A DNA stretch of 64,000 nucleotides, taken from Fratercula arctica (lineage: Eukaryota > Chordata > Aves > Charadriiformes > Alcidae). Location of the stretch: assembly GCA_947846985.1 (NCBI GenBank), contig CANTUZ010000002.1, forward strand, positions 131,216,889 through 131,280,888, written 5' to 3'. This document shows, one piece after another, positions 1-11,106 of the stretch. The stretch's first letter is position 1; each line of letters starts with the position of its first letter. A model generated the notes under the pieces. It had not been told where the DNA came from. It did not search any database and saw nothing but the letters and a program-made list of their open reading frames with translations. Position numbers and translations under genes: made by a program.

Positions 1-1175
1 AAATATTTGTGATGTGGACCACCTTATCCTTAGACAAGTTTATTTCTGACCTTGCCTGTTATTTCATACCACGCTCAGAGAGCATGCTTTGTTTCACAGC
101 CACTCAAGATTTATGGGTTTGGGTTTCTGTTTAAAAAGCTGCGATGGGCTGGGTAGGCAATTTTACCGCTTTCTTTTCCTGCCTTTCTACTTGCAGTTCA
201 CTAAAACTGTCCTGCACCAAAACACTCCACTTGGAGTATTCAAAATGCACTTCTAATTCCAGGATCTAGCCCCTATTTGGGTATCACTCAAACACAAAGA
301 TGAGGATTTGTGTGTACTTGTAATATTACAGTGAGATATTCTTTATCTGGAGCTCCAGCAGCACAGTAGGTTCTATTGCTGATATCTCTGTTACTGCTGA
401 GGCAAGCGTATTTGCTGTGGAGAAAACAGTGGAGTCAGAAATCAAGCATGTGAGCAGGAAAAGCATATAAAGGAGACAGTGTTCACTTGTTGTGTTCCTA
501 CCATTGGAGGAGAACTTAAGAAGTCAAATTGTCTCTTACAGAGCTGTTATCTTTTTATTCCAGGCAGGGAGCAATGTCAGCTCCCACGCAGAATAAAATG
601 ATGGAACTCATACCACACCTGGAAACTATCCATAGTCTTTGCCTTTGTGGAATCCCTTTTCTTGACCTTGTGGCCTCAAATATGAAAAGCTGCCACACAC
701 ACTCTCTCTGGCTATGGATACTCCTGAGATCCTATTTCAAATGTGTTGGGGTTTTGTGGAGTATGCAATACCTGTGCTGAATTGTTCTTCCCTGTGTGCC
801 TCTCCTTCTCTTAAACTTCCATCTGAGTTCCATCCAATGTTTCACTCCTCTCCACACATGGATCTCATCAACACGGAAGGGAAAATGGCAGGAGAATGCC
901 TGCTCAGGGAAGGACTTTTCCAGAAATAAGGGAGAGATGTGAATACTTGGCTTCCTCTCATGATGTGGATGGGATTTCTGTGTAGGGCAAATCCTGCTAG
1001 ATTCTGTACGTGCTGCCCCACAGTTTTCTGAATTCAAGAGCTCTCTGCCTAGGTTACAGATCTGATGTGTTATGGTAGTATATTTGCGACTGAAGATCCT
1101 TGCTTCTTGTGTTCTTGCACTGTGGTCACTATTTGTTTTTTTGGTTCTGCTGCTAAGGATATTTTGATTTGTCAG
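1..1175 (+). other. PI15 intron, 3' part
   Basis: Sequence upstream of the first visible PI15 exon. I searched all frames for the preceding exon (the HNxxR and NMEYM region) and did not find it, so it lies left of the window. No repeat family was recognised. The open frames here, including a 168-residue antisense frame at 732-1238 that overlaps the exon, show no family resemblance. Confidence 0.7.
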
Positions 1176-1294
1176 GTTTGGGATGAAACTCTTGCCAAAT
1201 CTGCAGAGGCTTGGGCTGCTACATGCATTTGGGACCATGGACCTTCCTTCTTACTGAGATTCTTGGGCCAGAACCTGTCTGTAAGAACTGGAAG
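1176..1294 (+). CDS. PI15: PI15 internal coding exon ([13 protein letters not shown] to RTG)
   Basis: The exon has 119 bases: 39 full codons plus two bases of a split Arg codon. It is preceded by a CAG acceptor at 1173-1175 and followed by donor GTATGC at 1295. It encodes the CAP helix region with [12 protein letters not shown] and GQNLSVRTG. Many CAP proteins have GENL at this place, where the Glu belongs to the His/Glu cavity tetrad. Here it is GQNL, which as far as I recall is normal for PI15 and CRISPLD proteins. The start is set by the acceptor and by reading into the next exon. Confidence 0.95.
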
Positions 1295-4200
1295 GTATGC
1301 AGATACCCTAAAACACATTTATTTTGTTAGCCTTTGAACAGCTTTTGAGATACAGATCTTAGATTGTTGCAAGTGTCATCCAGTATTCTAGCAGTAATTG
1401 ATATCCATCTATGTTCATTTGGCTTAAGTGTATTTTTGCTTAATACTGCACCCCTAGTGGTGCATGGAGAAATGTGTATTTAGATGACTTCCATCAGAGG
1501 GACTAGCAGCAGAAAGTTCCAAAATACCTAAATCTAAAATGACATGTTTTTCTTTCTGTCTTTTAAACAAACCCAGGTATCGATCTATTCTCCAGCTGGT
1601 AAAGCCGTGGTATGATGAGGTGAAGGACTATGCTTTCCCTTATCCTCAGGATTGCAACCCCAGGTGCCCCATGCGATGTTATGGACCCATGTGCACCCAT
1701 TACACACAGGTTATATAAATTACATTCTTCTATTCAATATCTACCGTCCAAAGCTGGACTTTTCTGTGATGTATTTATAGCTCTCTCTCAAATAAATGTA
1801 TGTATATATTTCTTTTCAATTTGGACTTCACCAATAATAAATATTTATTCAGATGGTTTGGGCCACTTCCAATCGTATAGGCTGCGCAATCCACACATGC
1901 CACAATATGAACGTCTGGGGATCTGTTTGGCGACGAGCTGTTTACTTGGTATGCAACTATGCCCCAAAGTGAGTTGCTTTCTTTTAATATTGTTTATTTT
2001 TATACTTTATGCATGTTTTGCTCCTCTCATAGGGCTGCTTATTCCCTTTTCTGCAGCTTGACTTCTATTTGTGCTTTTTCTGCGGGCTGCTCCTTCATTC
2101 TAACTTTACATCTGAACGTACTGCAAATGCATGACTTTGGTATACCAGGAAGAAAAGGAAATAACTTGATGTGTATGGAATGAAGCCAAAAACTTGTTTT
2201 CTGTTACTGTTGTTGTTATTATTAAAATTCTTTTGTCTTCCTCCTTTGTGCTGTCTGCACTTTACTTTCAATTCCTTGTTTCTTCACTCTGTTATATATA
2301 CCTGTGGTGAGCTAGACTTCCTCAGGTAAGCAATTCCACTGTAGCTCAGGCCCTTGATTTACAGTGAGCACATGTTGTTGCCCATAAGATACCTTTGCTT
2401 GTGACCATGCTGCATAATGGCCTCCATAGCACAGGTTTCCTGCAAAGTCCATCTACCGAAGCTCAGCGTCTACAAATCTCATTTTACCTTCTGTATGAGG
2501 GTCCTTCAAAATATAGGTCATAGACACTCATAGGGGGCCCTAAATCAGGTAGCGGTGCAGAGATCTGTGTTAGGTTGAAATTAAGAAATTAATTTTCTCC
2601 CAGCATTTCCTAGATATCATTCCAAGCTTACATCTGGGTGCAGAATGAATCAATAAAGTGTGGCTCTGGGAGAGCTTTGGTTTGAGGTCTGGTTTGGACG
2701 AGTGCTTCAAAAGCAGCATGGACAGTGTAAATGGCTGGTTTCTCTGACTGTATAATATTAGGTAAAGCCATAGATCTGTATAGGAATGTAAGTATAATCA
2801 ATTGAGCATGTTTTCCATAAACTCTCAGTGGCACGGGTCCATTTGTGGTAAAGAATAAGCAAGAATATGTCATTATCCTAGCTGTTACATGAGTAAAAGA
2901 ATTTCTGAAGATTTTACAACTTAAAAAAAAGATAGGATTTAGTAAGAAACCTTGGAAAAAAAAACCCCTTTGGCAATCAAGGAGCTTTCTCTGTCCTTTT
3001 GTCTTTAATATCTACTAGAAAAGGGTGGTAAGAAATGAATGTGAGGGGTATCAGGCAGCAAAAACTGTACCTGACTTTTAGCTCCACAACATGGTCTAGG
3101 TGAAATCAAAGTTTATAAGAGAAACCCAAATACTATTCTTCATATATCTCCATTTGAAAAAAAATGCTACAAGTTACAAGCTTCCTAGAATACATCTCAT
3201 CTTCATATATAGGAAAAGAATGCATTAGGCGTTATTGAAAACTGATGCATTGTTTCTGTATCATTAATACATTAACAATGTATTAATGACATTTTTATAT
3301 TTTCTCAGTCTAAAAATCACACTGTTTCTCAAACAGCAAACCAAAGCCTGGACTTACAAGCTTCTTCTCTGGATGAGACTTTGAGTAGACCTTTGATTCA
3401 TAGGTAGTGGAACTGTGAGTTTCACATCTACTTCTTGCACAGTCACAAAAAGGATATTAAGTGGTCTTGTCTGGTTTAAGTTTATATTCCTAAGAATGAA
3501 TTAAATTGATTTAAGGACATTGGGCTTAGAGTCCTTTGGCACACATTCAAAAGTCTCTTTGCCAGTTGATAAAGGCTGCGTCCTTCTGAGCAACCAGCAC
3601 ATCAGAAACTCCTCTGAAGAAGAAGGGGGTGAATATAACAGCCCCAACTCGAGTTATTGATATTGGAATTTAGTAAAGATATAGGATTTAGAACTCCAGT
3701 AATTTTCACTGATGCCATGCTGTGATGATGAAAAATATCTATGCTTCTGAAATAATGAAAAAAAGTTAAGGAGGGTAATTGCAAAATTTAGAAAGGCTCT
3801 GCACCTGTTTATCTAACAGACTTACACAAATCAGCCACATGTTGCATAGCAAATAAAGCAGAAATCAGCTTTCAGCAAACTCTTTCTGGATTTCCATATC
3901 TGTTATCAAACTAAATATATTTCCTGAGCACTCAGTCTGCTGTACCCATTTGGAAGAGAAGTAGGAACGAGCAAATTATTTGAGAGATTCCTGCTTTCTT
4001 CCAAGGCGCAACCCAGACCAGGGCTTTTGATCCAATACTATTGGCTGGGAGGTGGGGGATGAGCAAATTTTTCATAAATAACTTGCACTACTCACTGCTA
4101 TACCACGTCACATGCAAACTAGAGGAAAGTTCTGTGCTCAGCGAGACATAACACTTAAATAAAAATCTAATTTTAACTTTCTTTCTGCCTACATCACGAG

Positions 4201-5192
4201 TGTTACATGAATCCTTAAAAGCCTGGGGTTTATATAAGCACCTAAAAGTCTGGATGCATTTTTCAGATGTTCGTAGATCTTTCAGAGTTACCTCTTTTCA
4301 CATGATCACTATCCAGACTTGTACCCCCTTTCCCCTGGGCTCTGTTACTCAGCTCTGTTCACCAGATGGGAGCCCTCTTTCTCCTCCCATTAACACCTAT
4401 GAGACCCCTACAAATGTCCAAATACAGTTCTTTTTAATACATTACTGGTACAAATAGTTTTCATCTTCCCTTTTCTCTAACCACAAATTCAGTGTCAGAG
4501 CTTCACAATGTGGACCCAGGCAACCGGAGGATAAGATTTCGCTCAGTTCATTTTTCCACCTTCCAAAACCAAGCTTTTAAGATAACTGCCAGACAAAAAA
4601 GTGCTCAAGGAAAACCTTGCACCAATGTTTATGTTGCTAATTTCTCATAATGTAGCCCTCCAGTAAAAAATACTCTGTCCTAGGCTTGCAGAGTCAAAAA
4701 TCACTTGGCCGTAGCAAAAGCAAGAGGACTGGGACTTCATCACAGACACTGGCCTGGGGCGACATGATTGTTCTGCTGGTTTTTGGGAATCAGTAGATCA
4801 ATGTTTGTCAGTAACCTGCAGAAATATATTTTTTAATATATTTTGTCAGTGTTGGGTTAGTGGTTGGACTCAATGATCTTAAAGGTCCCTTCCAACCTAG
4901 ATGATTCTATGATTAATGTATGTTTTCAGGAACAGGGCATTTATAGGATATCACTGAAGACATTAACTGTAGTCACTCAAAACAAGTATGATTTAATTAT
5001 TTTTTTTTCTTCCTCTCTGAAATTACTAAGCATTCTTTTTCCTTTTATATTTTCAGGGGAAATTGGATTGGAGAAGCGCCATATAAAGTAGGAGTCCCGT
5101 GTTCTGCTTGTCCTCCAAGCTATGGAGGTTCTTGTACCGACAACCTTTGTTTCCCAGGAGTAACATCAAACTACTTATACTGGTTTAAATAA
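1176..5192 (+). CDS. PI15: PI15 (peptidase inhibitor 15), last four coding exons
   Basis: Secreted CAP-superfamily glycoprotein, known in mammals as a 25-kDa weak trypsin inhibitor. The exons 1176-1294, 1577-1709, 1853-1968 and 5057-5192 join in frame to give 167 residues ending in a natural TAA. With the usual family length of about 258, they would be residues 92-258. Visible marks are the CAP signature HYTQMVW split across the second and third exons, the second CAP signature ([12 protein letters not shown]) split across the third and last exons, a cysteine-rich middle ([11 protein letters not shown]) and the short tail ending NYLYWFK. There is no LCCL domain, which separates PI15 from its paralogues CRISPLD1 and CRISPLD2. 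The signal peptide, propeptide and first CAP histidine are encoded left of the window. Identification rests on near-identity to the vertebrate PI15 protein as I remember it. Confidence 0.96.
1577..1709 (+). CDS. PI15: PI15 internal coding exon with the CAP cysteine cluster and HYTQ
   Basis: The exon has 133 bases: one base completing the split Arg codon, then 44 codons from [15 protein letters not shown] to GPMCTHYTQ. The acceptor is AG at 1575-1576. The donor GTTATA at 1710 is weak, lacking a purine at +3 and G at +5. The preceding intron is only 282 bp. The exon carries the [10 protein letters not shown] cysteine cluster and the His of the HYTQ signature, the second histidine of the CAP cavity. 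Confidence 0.95.
1853..1968 (+). CDS. PI15: PI15 internal coding exon ([11 protein letters not shown] to CNYAP)
   Basis: The exon has 116 bases: 38 codons plus two bases of a split Lys codon. The acceptor is a TTCAG at 1848-1852 and the donor is a strong GTGAGT at 1969. It encodes [11 protein letters not shown], a cysteine-bearing AIHTC stretch, the WGSVWRRAV strand and YLVCNYAP, the first part of the second CAP signature. The upstream intron is very short (143 bp). Confidence 0.95.
3261..3289. repeat. Perfect 13-bp inverted repeat with 3-nt loop
   Basis: The arms TCATTAATACATT (3261-3273) and AATGTATTAATGA (3277-3289) are exact reverse complements around AAC. Both arms contain ATTA/TAAT homeodomain-type cores. 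It lies in the last PI15 intron. Confidence 0.85.
4848..4914 (+). mobile_element. CR1 LINE 3' tail in the last PI15 intron
   Basis: About 65 bp matches the 3' terminal segment of avian CR1: GTTGGACTCAATGATC, then AAAGGTCCCTTCCAACC, then GATTCTATGATT. It is a severely 5'-truncated copy, as is usual for CR1, in the same orientation as PI15. Confidence 0.9.
5057..5192 (+). CDS. PI15: PI15 terminal coding exon and stop codon
   Basis: The acceptor is TTTTCAG at 5050-5056. The first base completes the split Lys codon, followed by 44 codons and TAA at 5190-5192. It encodes [12 protein letters not shown], a cysteine-rich [13 protein letters not shown] segment, and the short C-terminus ending NYLYWFK. 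The protein stops here, where CRISPLD1 and CRISPLD2 continue into LCCL domains. Confidence 0.96.
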
Positions 5193-6299
5193 GTTAAGGT
5201 TTACATTATTTTTTTTTTTTTTAAAAGTATGAGTAACAAGAAGCTTGTATATTGAAATTTGCACATTTTATATATAGAGAGATATTGTAATAATACTCTG
5301 ATGTTTTCTTTTTGTATGCTTTTGTATAATTAGCTTTCAAAGTATAGTATAATTTGGTTTTAACACTTTGGGATTTAAGACTCACATTAACCCTTTTAGA
5401 TTAACATTTTGTTAACGGAGAGCAAACTAATTTTCACCTTAGCAAGTGTAGCTTCCTGAAGATTAGGTTCTGTTAAAGCGCATTAGAAGATAGAATACAA
5501 CTTCCTCTAAAAAAGAATATCTCCAGAAAGAGAAGGGTCATTGTTTGATACTGTACTTTCAAAATGGAGCGTGACGTGCAAAGCAACAAATTATCCTCAC
5601 GCTCCCAGTGGTTCCTCCCATTTACACCTGTGCTTTCACCTGCAATGTCAACGGGACTCTAAGCAGAGGAAAACATATGTGCAAGAGAAACTGCAGGATA
5701 TTACCTACCTCATGCACAACATCAATTCGTTTATGGCATTTCAAGAGTTCAGCACACGGCTGCTGCTATCATCAACAATGCCTGTGTGCAGACAGGAAAA
5801 CTAGAGAGAATGAGGAACCACACTGGCCAAGATGCAGTGGCTGTTAACTCACATGCCTAAAGTCTTAACCAGATAGAAAGCTACATCACTTCAAATATAC
5901 TGGTATAATAACACAGCCTAACTCTACCTTTCTGTGTTTCTGAACAGAGCCATAATGGTACAATGGTGCTCTGCAGCAGTATATTTATTCTTGTACATGA
6001 AGGTAAAGAAATACATTGCTACAAAACAACATATATCAATACATGACGTCCATACTGTCTTTTACACTTTAAGTTTGCCAGTATATGTGCTGTCCCCCCG
6101 ACTGAAACTCAGCCAGGTGAAACTTTCAAGGAAAGATCAGATGTAAAAGTAGGTAAGAGGATTTCCAAATAAAAGACATCAGGCAACTTTAAAACTTCAT
6201 ACAGATTTGTGACAAAAATTCGAAATTTCTAGAGCAATTGGCAATGTCCTTTAAAATGTATTGCACTATTTCCTGAAAAGATCTCTATGAATTAATAAA
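5193..6299 (+). other. PI15 3' UTR, proximal part
   Basis: This sequence follows the PI15 stop and is AT-rich, with a T-run at about 5211-5222. Possible poly(A) signals AATAAA lie at 6168-6173 and 6294-6299. I cannot tell from sequence which is used, or whether the UTR continues to the stronger-looking signal near 11.1 kb. Confidence 0.5.
6294..6299 (+). promoter_or_regulatory. Candidate PI15 poly(A) signal AATAAA
   Basis: Canonical hexamer about 1.1 kb after the PI15 stop. Another lies at 6168-6173. The downstream sequence is only moderately U-rich. Confidence 0.35.
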
Positions 6300-8280
6300 A
6301 CCCAAATTTGTTTATTCATACCTTTCCTGCCAAAAAGTGAATGCCTTTATGGGTGCTTACTAGAACGTTCATAAAGAGGACCTACACTTTAAGCTAGAAT
6401 GTTATACAGGTAGTTCTCTTAAAAAAACAGATTAAAAAAAAGAGGAAATCAAATGTCTGCCACAACTACTATGTCATTGAAATAGCCTCGAGTTTTGGCT
6501 TTGTATTACAGGGCAGAATGTACTCCACTTTAAATATATGTGTTTAGTCTGCTTGCACTGCTACATTTAGACCTCTGAAATTTATGAACTTTGAAAAGCA
6601 ATACTGAGTAGAGCAAGCAGAACAACAGAGGATAGTTTCACTAGTGCTACATATGTGTCTTTAAGTCACTACTAATTCAGCCTCTTTGAGGGTGTTGGAG
6701 ACAGTCTGTCACCAGAATATGAGGTATCGTATTGGCGATATAAAAAGAGAGATCAGAGTTTAAATTCTTCACATTAGTTATTCTTTTTGTCCAGCAAGGT
6801 AGCTGTGTGTGGGGAATGGGCTCTACAGCATATGAAAAGTAACAGCCCCTCACCTTCTACCCATAATCTGATCCCTCAGAGAACGTCAGCAACCAATCTG
6901 TGGCTCTTCAGACATGACAGGACAATAACTAGACAAGTGTATCGTCTTAAACTGTGTCCACGTTTTAAAAGAACGACACTTGTAATATTCTACTAACTGT
7001 TATCCTAACAGTTACAATATAAATGGTTTTCCTTTTGGTTTCAAAGGGGCTTGGACTTGGACAGTGCTCAATCAGTCAAGAACTTTGGCTGAGTAAAATC
7101 CAGTCCTGTTGTGGGAGTGAAACACAACCTCCATGCATCACCTATGTACACGCTGAAAGAATTCAGTGAGACAATACTACTAGGTGGGTCACTAGCCCTC
7201 AGCCAACCCAGTTTTTGGCAAAGATGCATGGGGCAAATACATTTTTGTTCTGCATAAGAAATCTTCTCCAGAGGTGAAGACCGCAGAGTTAAAATAGTGC
7301 ATCTAGCCATTTTCATTATTACTTTTTTTTAAATACAAAAAAGGAAGCAGAGCATAAGCAAAAGTTCAGGTTAAGCCATGGAGCCTACAACAGTAGGCCT
7401 AACAGTAAATGACTATGCACTTTGGAATTTGCAATATGTATGTTGTATGGTACACTTTCCAAACAGGAGTAGACATTGTAAATTAATTTATAATTCTGTA
7501 ATTCAGCTGAAATTATTATAACGGGTATATATGTTATTGTATCTGTTACTTTTTAAGTTGCTACAAATACCTTGATTTTGTGGAATATTTTGTTTTCTGT
7601 GGATATAGAAAACTTTGCTTTTAACAAACAGGTATGCAGGTTTTTTCACAACATCCCATAATGGTGCTAGGGATTAATTATTGTAATCACACTGTAATGA
7701 CAGCAGCAAAAAACAATCTGGGTATAAGCTATTTCATACAAGCAGCTCCTGATAAAACCAGCCACAAGCGCTCAAGTACTTGCTGAATATTTTTCAGTGA
7801 ACAGAGAGGTTTACAGCTCATCAGATATTTGATTACCACACGAAATTTGCCCTTCCACTTTATTTAATGAAGAAGTTTAGTGAAGGCCTTTCTGTATTAG
7901 CTATTTGAATCGGCCCAATTTCTCTCACCTTTTTTTCTCTTGGGTTGGGTAATGGCAATGCCAGTAAAGCTCTGCTTTGATTGCCAGTGTCAGTGCTGCC
8001 TGATTGATTACCTGACACCATGCGCTGCTAGAACAAAAGTACTGAAACGTGTGGAAGGCTTCAGATGTCTTTGGCAGTATGTCTGCTCTGATCCATGCTG
8101 AGGGAAATTCTTGATGAGTTCAAGGTTAGGCTGAGGCAAACGACCCCCAGCTGCTGTTCTAGCCTTGAAGATTTGTGCTAATTCCTTCCAAGCAGAGTGG
8201 TGTGCCTTTAAAGACAGAGAAATTAGCTCAGACTTCTGTTCTAAATATAAAGTTATGGAAATATACACACATTAAAACAA

Positions 8281-8300
8281 GGCTAAAAATATTTTTAGCC
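8281..8300. repeat. Perfect 20-bp palindrome with MEF2-like core
   Basis: GGCTAAAAATATTTTTAGCC equals its own reverse complement. Each strand reads CTAAAAATAT, which matches 9 of 10 positions of the MEF2 consensus YTAWWWWTAR. Confidence 0.85.
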
Positions 8301-9138
8301 AAAATACTGTGAGAGGCATAAGAGTAAAAATGAAGTAACTGATATCATTAATTATTGAGTGCAGCTGTTTATAATATCTGCTTGTGATTTTTTTGCCTCA
8401 TTTAAACATCTAAGATGATGGGTAGCAATTGATACCTTTTGGTGCTAACCTATATGTTCTGGTGCTGAAGTTATACATTATTTTTGTGGAAGATGAGGTT
8501 TACTTCCAATATTACCATACACACTCCAGCGTTTGTGAGATCTTTTTCAGCTAAGCGTATCATATACTACCATTTGCTTTCAACGATTTGCTTTTTTATG
8601 GTTGTTTCAGGCTCTAATGAGAGTTTTATGTGCATCAGAGAGGAAAATGTATTCCTGTTCAAAACCAAAACAAACAGCACCCTCCCCTCAGCACAACAGT
8701 GAAGTGCCTGTGGAACGAACTGTGGGGAGAGTAAGATCTCCGGCAGTCATGACTTCAGATTGACGCTGAGCAGGTTTTAGTGATCCCAAATCCTCTCTCT
8801 CTGGGGTAAGAAATGACTTCAGAAAATCTAGGCTTGACCTTGCACCCTTGTCCTTGGGAAGCTTCTCTGAGATCAGTTTGTTCCCCTCTGAATTTGAGAT
8901 GAGTTGGATCAGGCCTCAGTAGAAACCATGGGAGGTTTAACATACCTTGCAGGAGTGAGAAAGTTGGATTCCACGAGAGCTTTATGGATGATAGAATTAG
9001 ACCTCACGTGCTATCCCCTACCAACACTGGGAAATACCATGGGATTCTGAAAGAAGAAACCTCCCAGAGCAAATGTGTTCTGTACCACAGCTGGGACCTA
9101 ACAGCAAGCAATATGTCTATATCCTTATCTGTGTCTAT

Positions 9139-9168
9139 AAGTAGGTGGATAGATAGGTAGATAGATAC
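9139..9168 (+). repeat. Short imperfect GATA/TAGG tetranucleotide run
   Basis: Roughly seven tetranucleotide units of the type TAGG, TGGA and TAGA in tandem, with substitutions. Confidence 0.6.
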
Positions 9169-11100
9169 ATCTGTTCATATATGATCTTCAAGGCTCAGGT
9201 TGCAAGCATGGATGCCCTCTTGTGGTTAAGAATACCGATATATTGGTTTGATTTCATAGGAATCCAAAAGGTTGTAGGATTTTTTAAAAACAAATGTATG
9301 CAAATTGAGTTTGCTTCCTTCAAAATTTTGGCCTTGATTTTAAAGACACATGAATTTGTCTGTTTTCTTTGAGAAATGAGGTCCATCGCATAACTCCGCC
9401 ATTTCTTAATTTTACGTGATTTGTAATTACAGAACAATCACAGTTGTATTGTTGTATTGGCTGTTGGTTACCTATCATAAAAAGTTTTCTGAGTATGAGG
9501 TACAATAGAGGTATTCAGATGTCAGAAGAACTTTTAGAGGTGTTAAATCAGAATTAGTTCTTAAAAAGCAGGGCTGGGAAGCCTCATTACTCAGATAAGA
9601 AATTCTAACAATCCCTAACAAAACAAGAGTTTTAAAATCCAAATTACTGTTGAAATTTGCCCATTATTGCTAAGTTTTCAAGAAAAAACTGTTGCTTCCC
9701 TCTTCTAGAATGAGTAGATCTCATAGAATCCAAGCACACAGTGTTTTTATGGTGCTTTTTAAAACTGCAAAATAGAAAATTCATATGCTGTTGTTGTCAG
9801 ATCATAATTGGTTTGATGGTCTCAAATTGCACAAACCTTCCCATTTGGATTCATAAGAACATTAAACTTCTGTCAATAGTAACCTGAAATAGCCACAGCT
9901 TTCTCAAACTGCTTTCATTCAATAGAAAATAAACTTAAAATCAAGAAAGACATAGCAATGACCCATCTGGTAAATTCAAGAAAAAAAAAAAAAATCATTA
10001 CTATTGGTAATTTCAAGACTTTCTTGCTGCTGAAACTTCATTTACTGAGTTTAGCTCAGGATATAGTTATTTTCTGTTAGAAAAGATATTTTTTTCTCAT
10101 ATTACAAGGCAATGCATTTTTAAATTCGCACAAGTCAGTGGAACAGACATAAACTCTTGATAGTTATCCCCACTCTGCTGAGCTCCCCTGAGTGTGAAGT
10201 GTGAGAAAACCAGACTGAAATGGTTGCAATATAGTATTATCTCCTTGTCTTCTGCCAAAAGACAAAATCCAGAGTGGAAAAAGATTTTGGCACCTTATCA
10301 TTTGGCAATCAGGTTGTAAATTCTTTAAAAATCCCTCATACTGACAATCCATATAAATTATGCTAGGAGGTTTTTTGGCCAGCAGAAGAGAGGGAATATC
10401 CCTCAGGTTATATGTTTAGCTCACAACAGCAATCGTTATTCAAATCACTGGGCTGTTCATCGTGCTGCAAACTCACTACAGCTTCCATAGATCATCATGT
10501 AAGTCAGGAAGTATCTTAGATGCAGTATTTAAGGTAAACAAACTTGTTCCTTAAGAGTGAATGGTAATATTGGAATCTAATAGCTCTGAGGAGTTAAAAC
10601 ATCTTTGTTTCATGTAGGGTGCTCTTACGTATTTGAAATGGTGCTTAAAGGCAGGGTTCATTTAAGAAGCAAACCATCTACAGTGGCTTTTTTCCATATA
10701 CAACAAAGGAAGGATTTTTCTGGGGATTGAAGATGTTGAGGATTGGAAGATTATGACATTTCTATGCTTTCTATCTGAACCCAAGCCAAAAAAAATGTTC
10801 AGTGTTTATTCAGTGAAGTGTCCTTTCACCCCTCTTATTATATATTTTCATCATTTCGTGTTTAGATTTTTTTGATAATTGTGTGGGTGGGGTTATATCT
10901 GGTTTTTCAGAGAAGAAAGCTTGTTGTGTAACACGTCTTGCGGTGAACTTATCAATATAACATTTCTTTCATATTGTCATAGGATGATATATACGTTATA
11001 CCTGAGATATAAATTTGTATCCCTGTTTCAACTTCTAATGCTTTGAACCTATAAAGAAGTGTACATCATTTTGATCTATTTTGTAACATCTATGCATTTA

Positions 11101-11106
11101 AATAAA
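11101..11106 (+). promoter_or_regulatory. Candidate distal poly(A) signal AATAAA
   Basis: AATAAA is followed about 25-65 bp later by a GU/U-rich stretch (GGTGTTCTTTTG, then CTTTTGTCATTTCTTTTG), the layout of an efficient cleavage site. If it belongs to PI15, the 3' UTR would be about 5.9 kb. The stretch 5.2-11.1 kb has no recognised transposon, which fits but does not prove this. Confidence 0.3.

Larger units (their letters stand above)
1969..5056 (+). other. Last PI15 intron (3,088 bp)
   Basis: Intron bounded by GTGAGT at 1969 and TTTTCAG at 5050-5056. It holds a CR1 3' tail near 4850 and a perfect inverted repeat at 3261-3289. Otherwise it is unique-looking AT-rich DNA. Confidence 0.85.

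Noticed and set aside
732..1238. 168-codon antisense frame
   Set aside because: It overlaps the PI15 exon on the other strand, has no recognisable domain and ignores the evident splice signals.
6993..7013. 9-bp inverted repeat TAACTGTTA/TAACAGTTA with MYB-like cores
   Set aside because: Arms of 9 bp with short loops are expected more than once by chance in this window.
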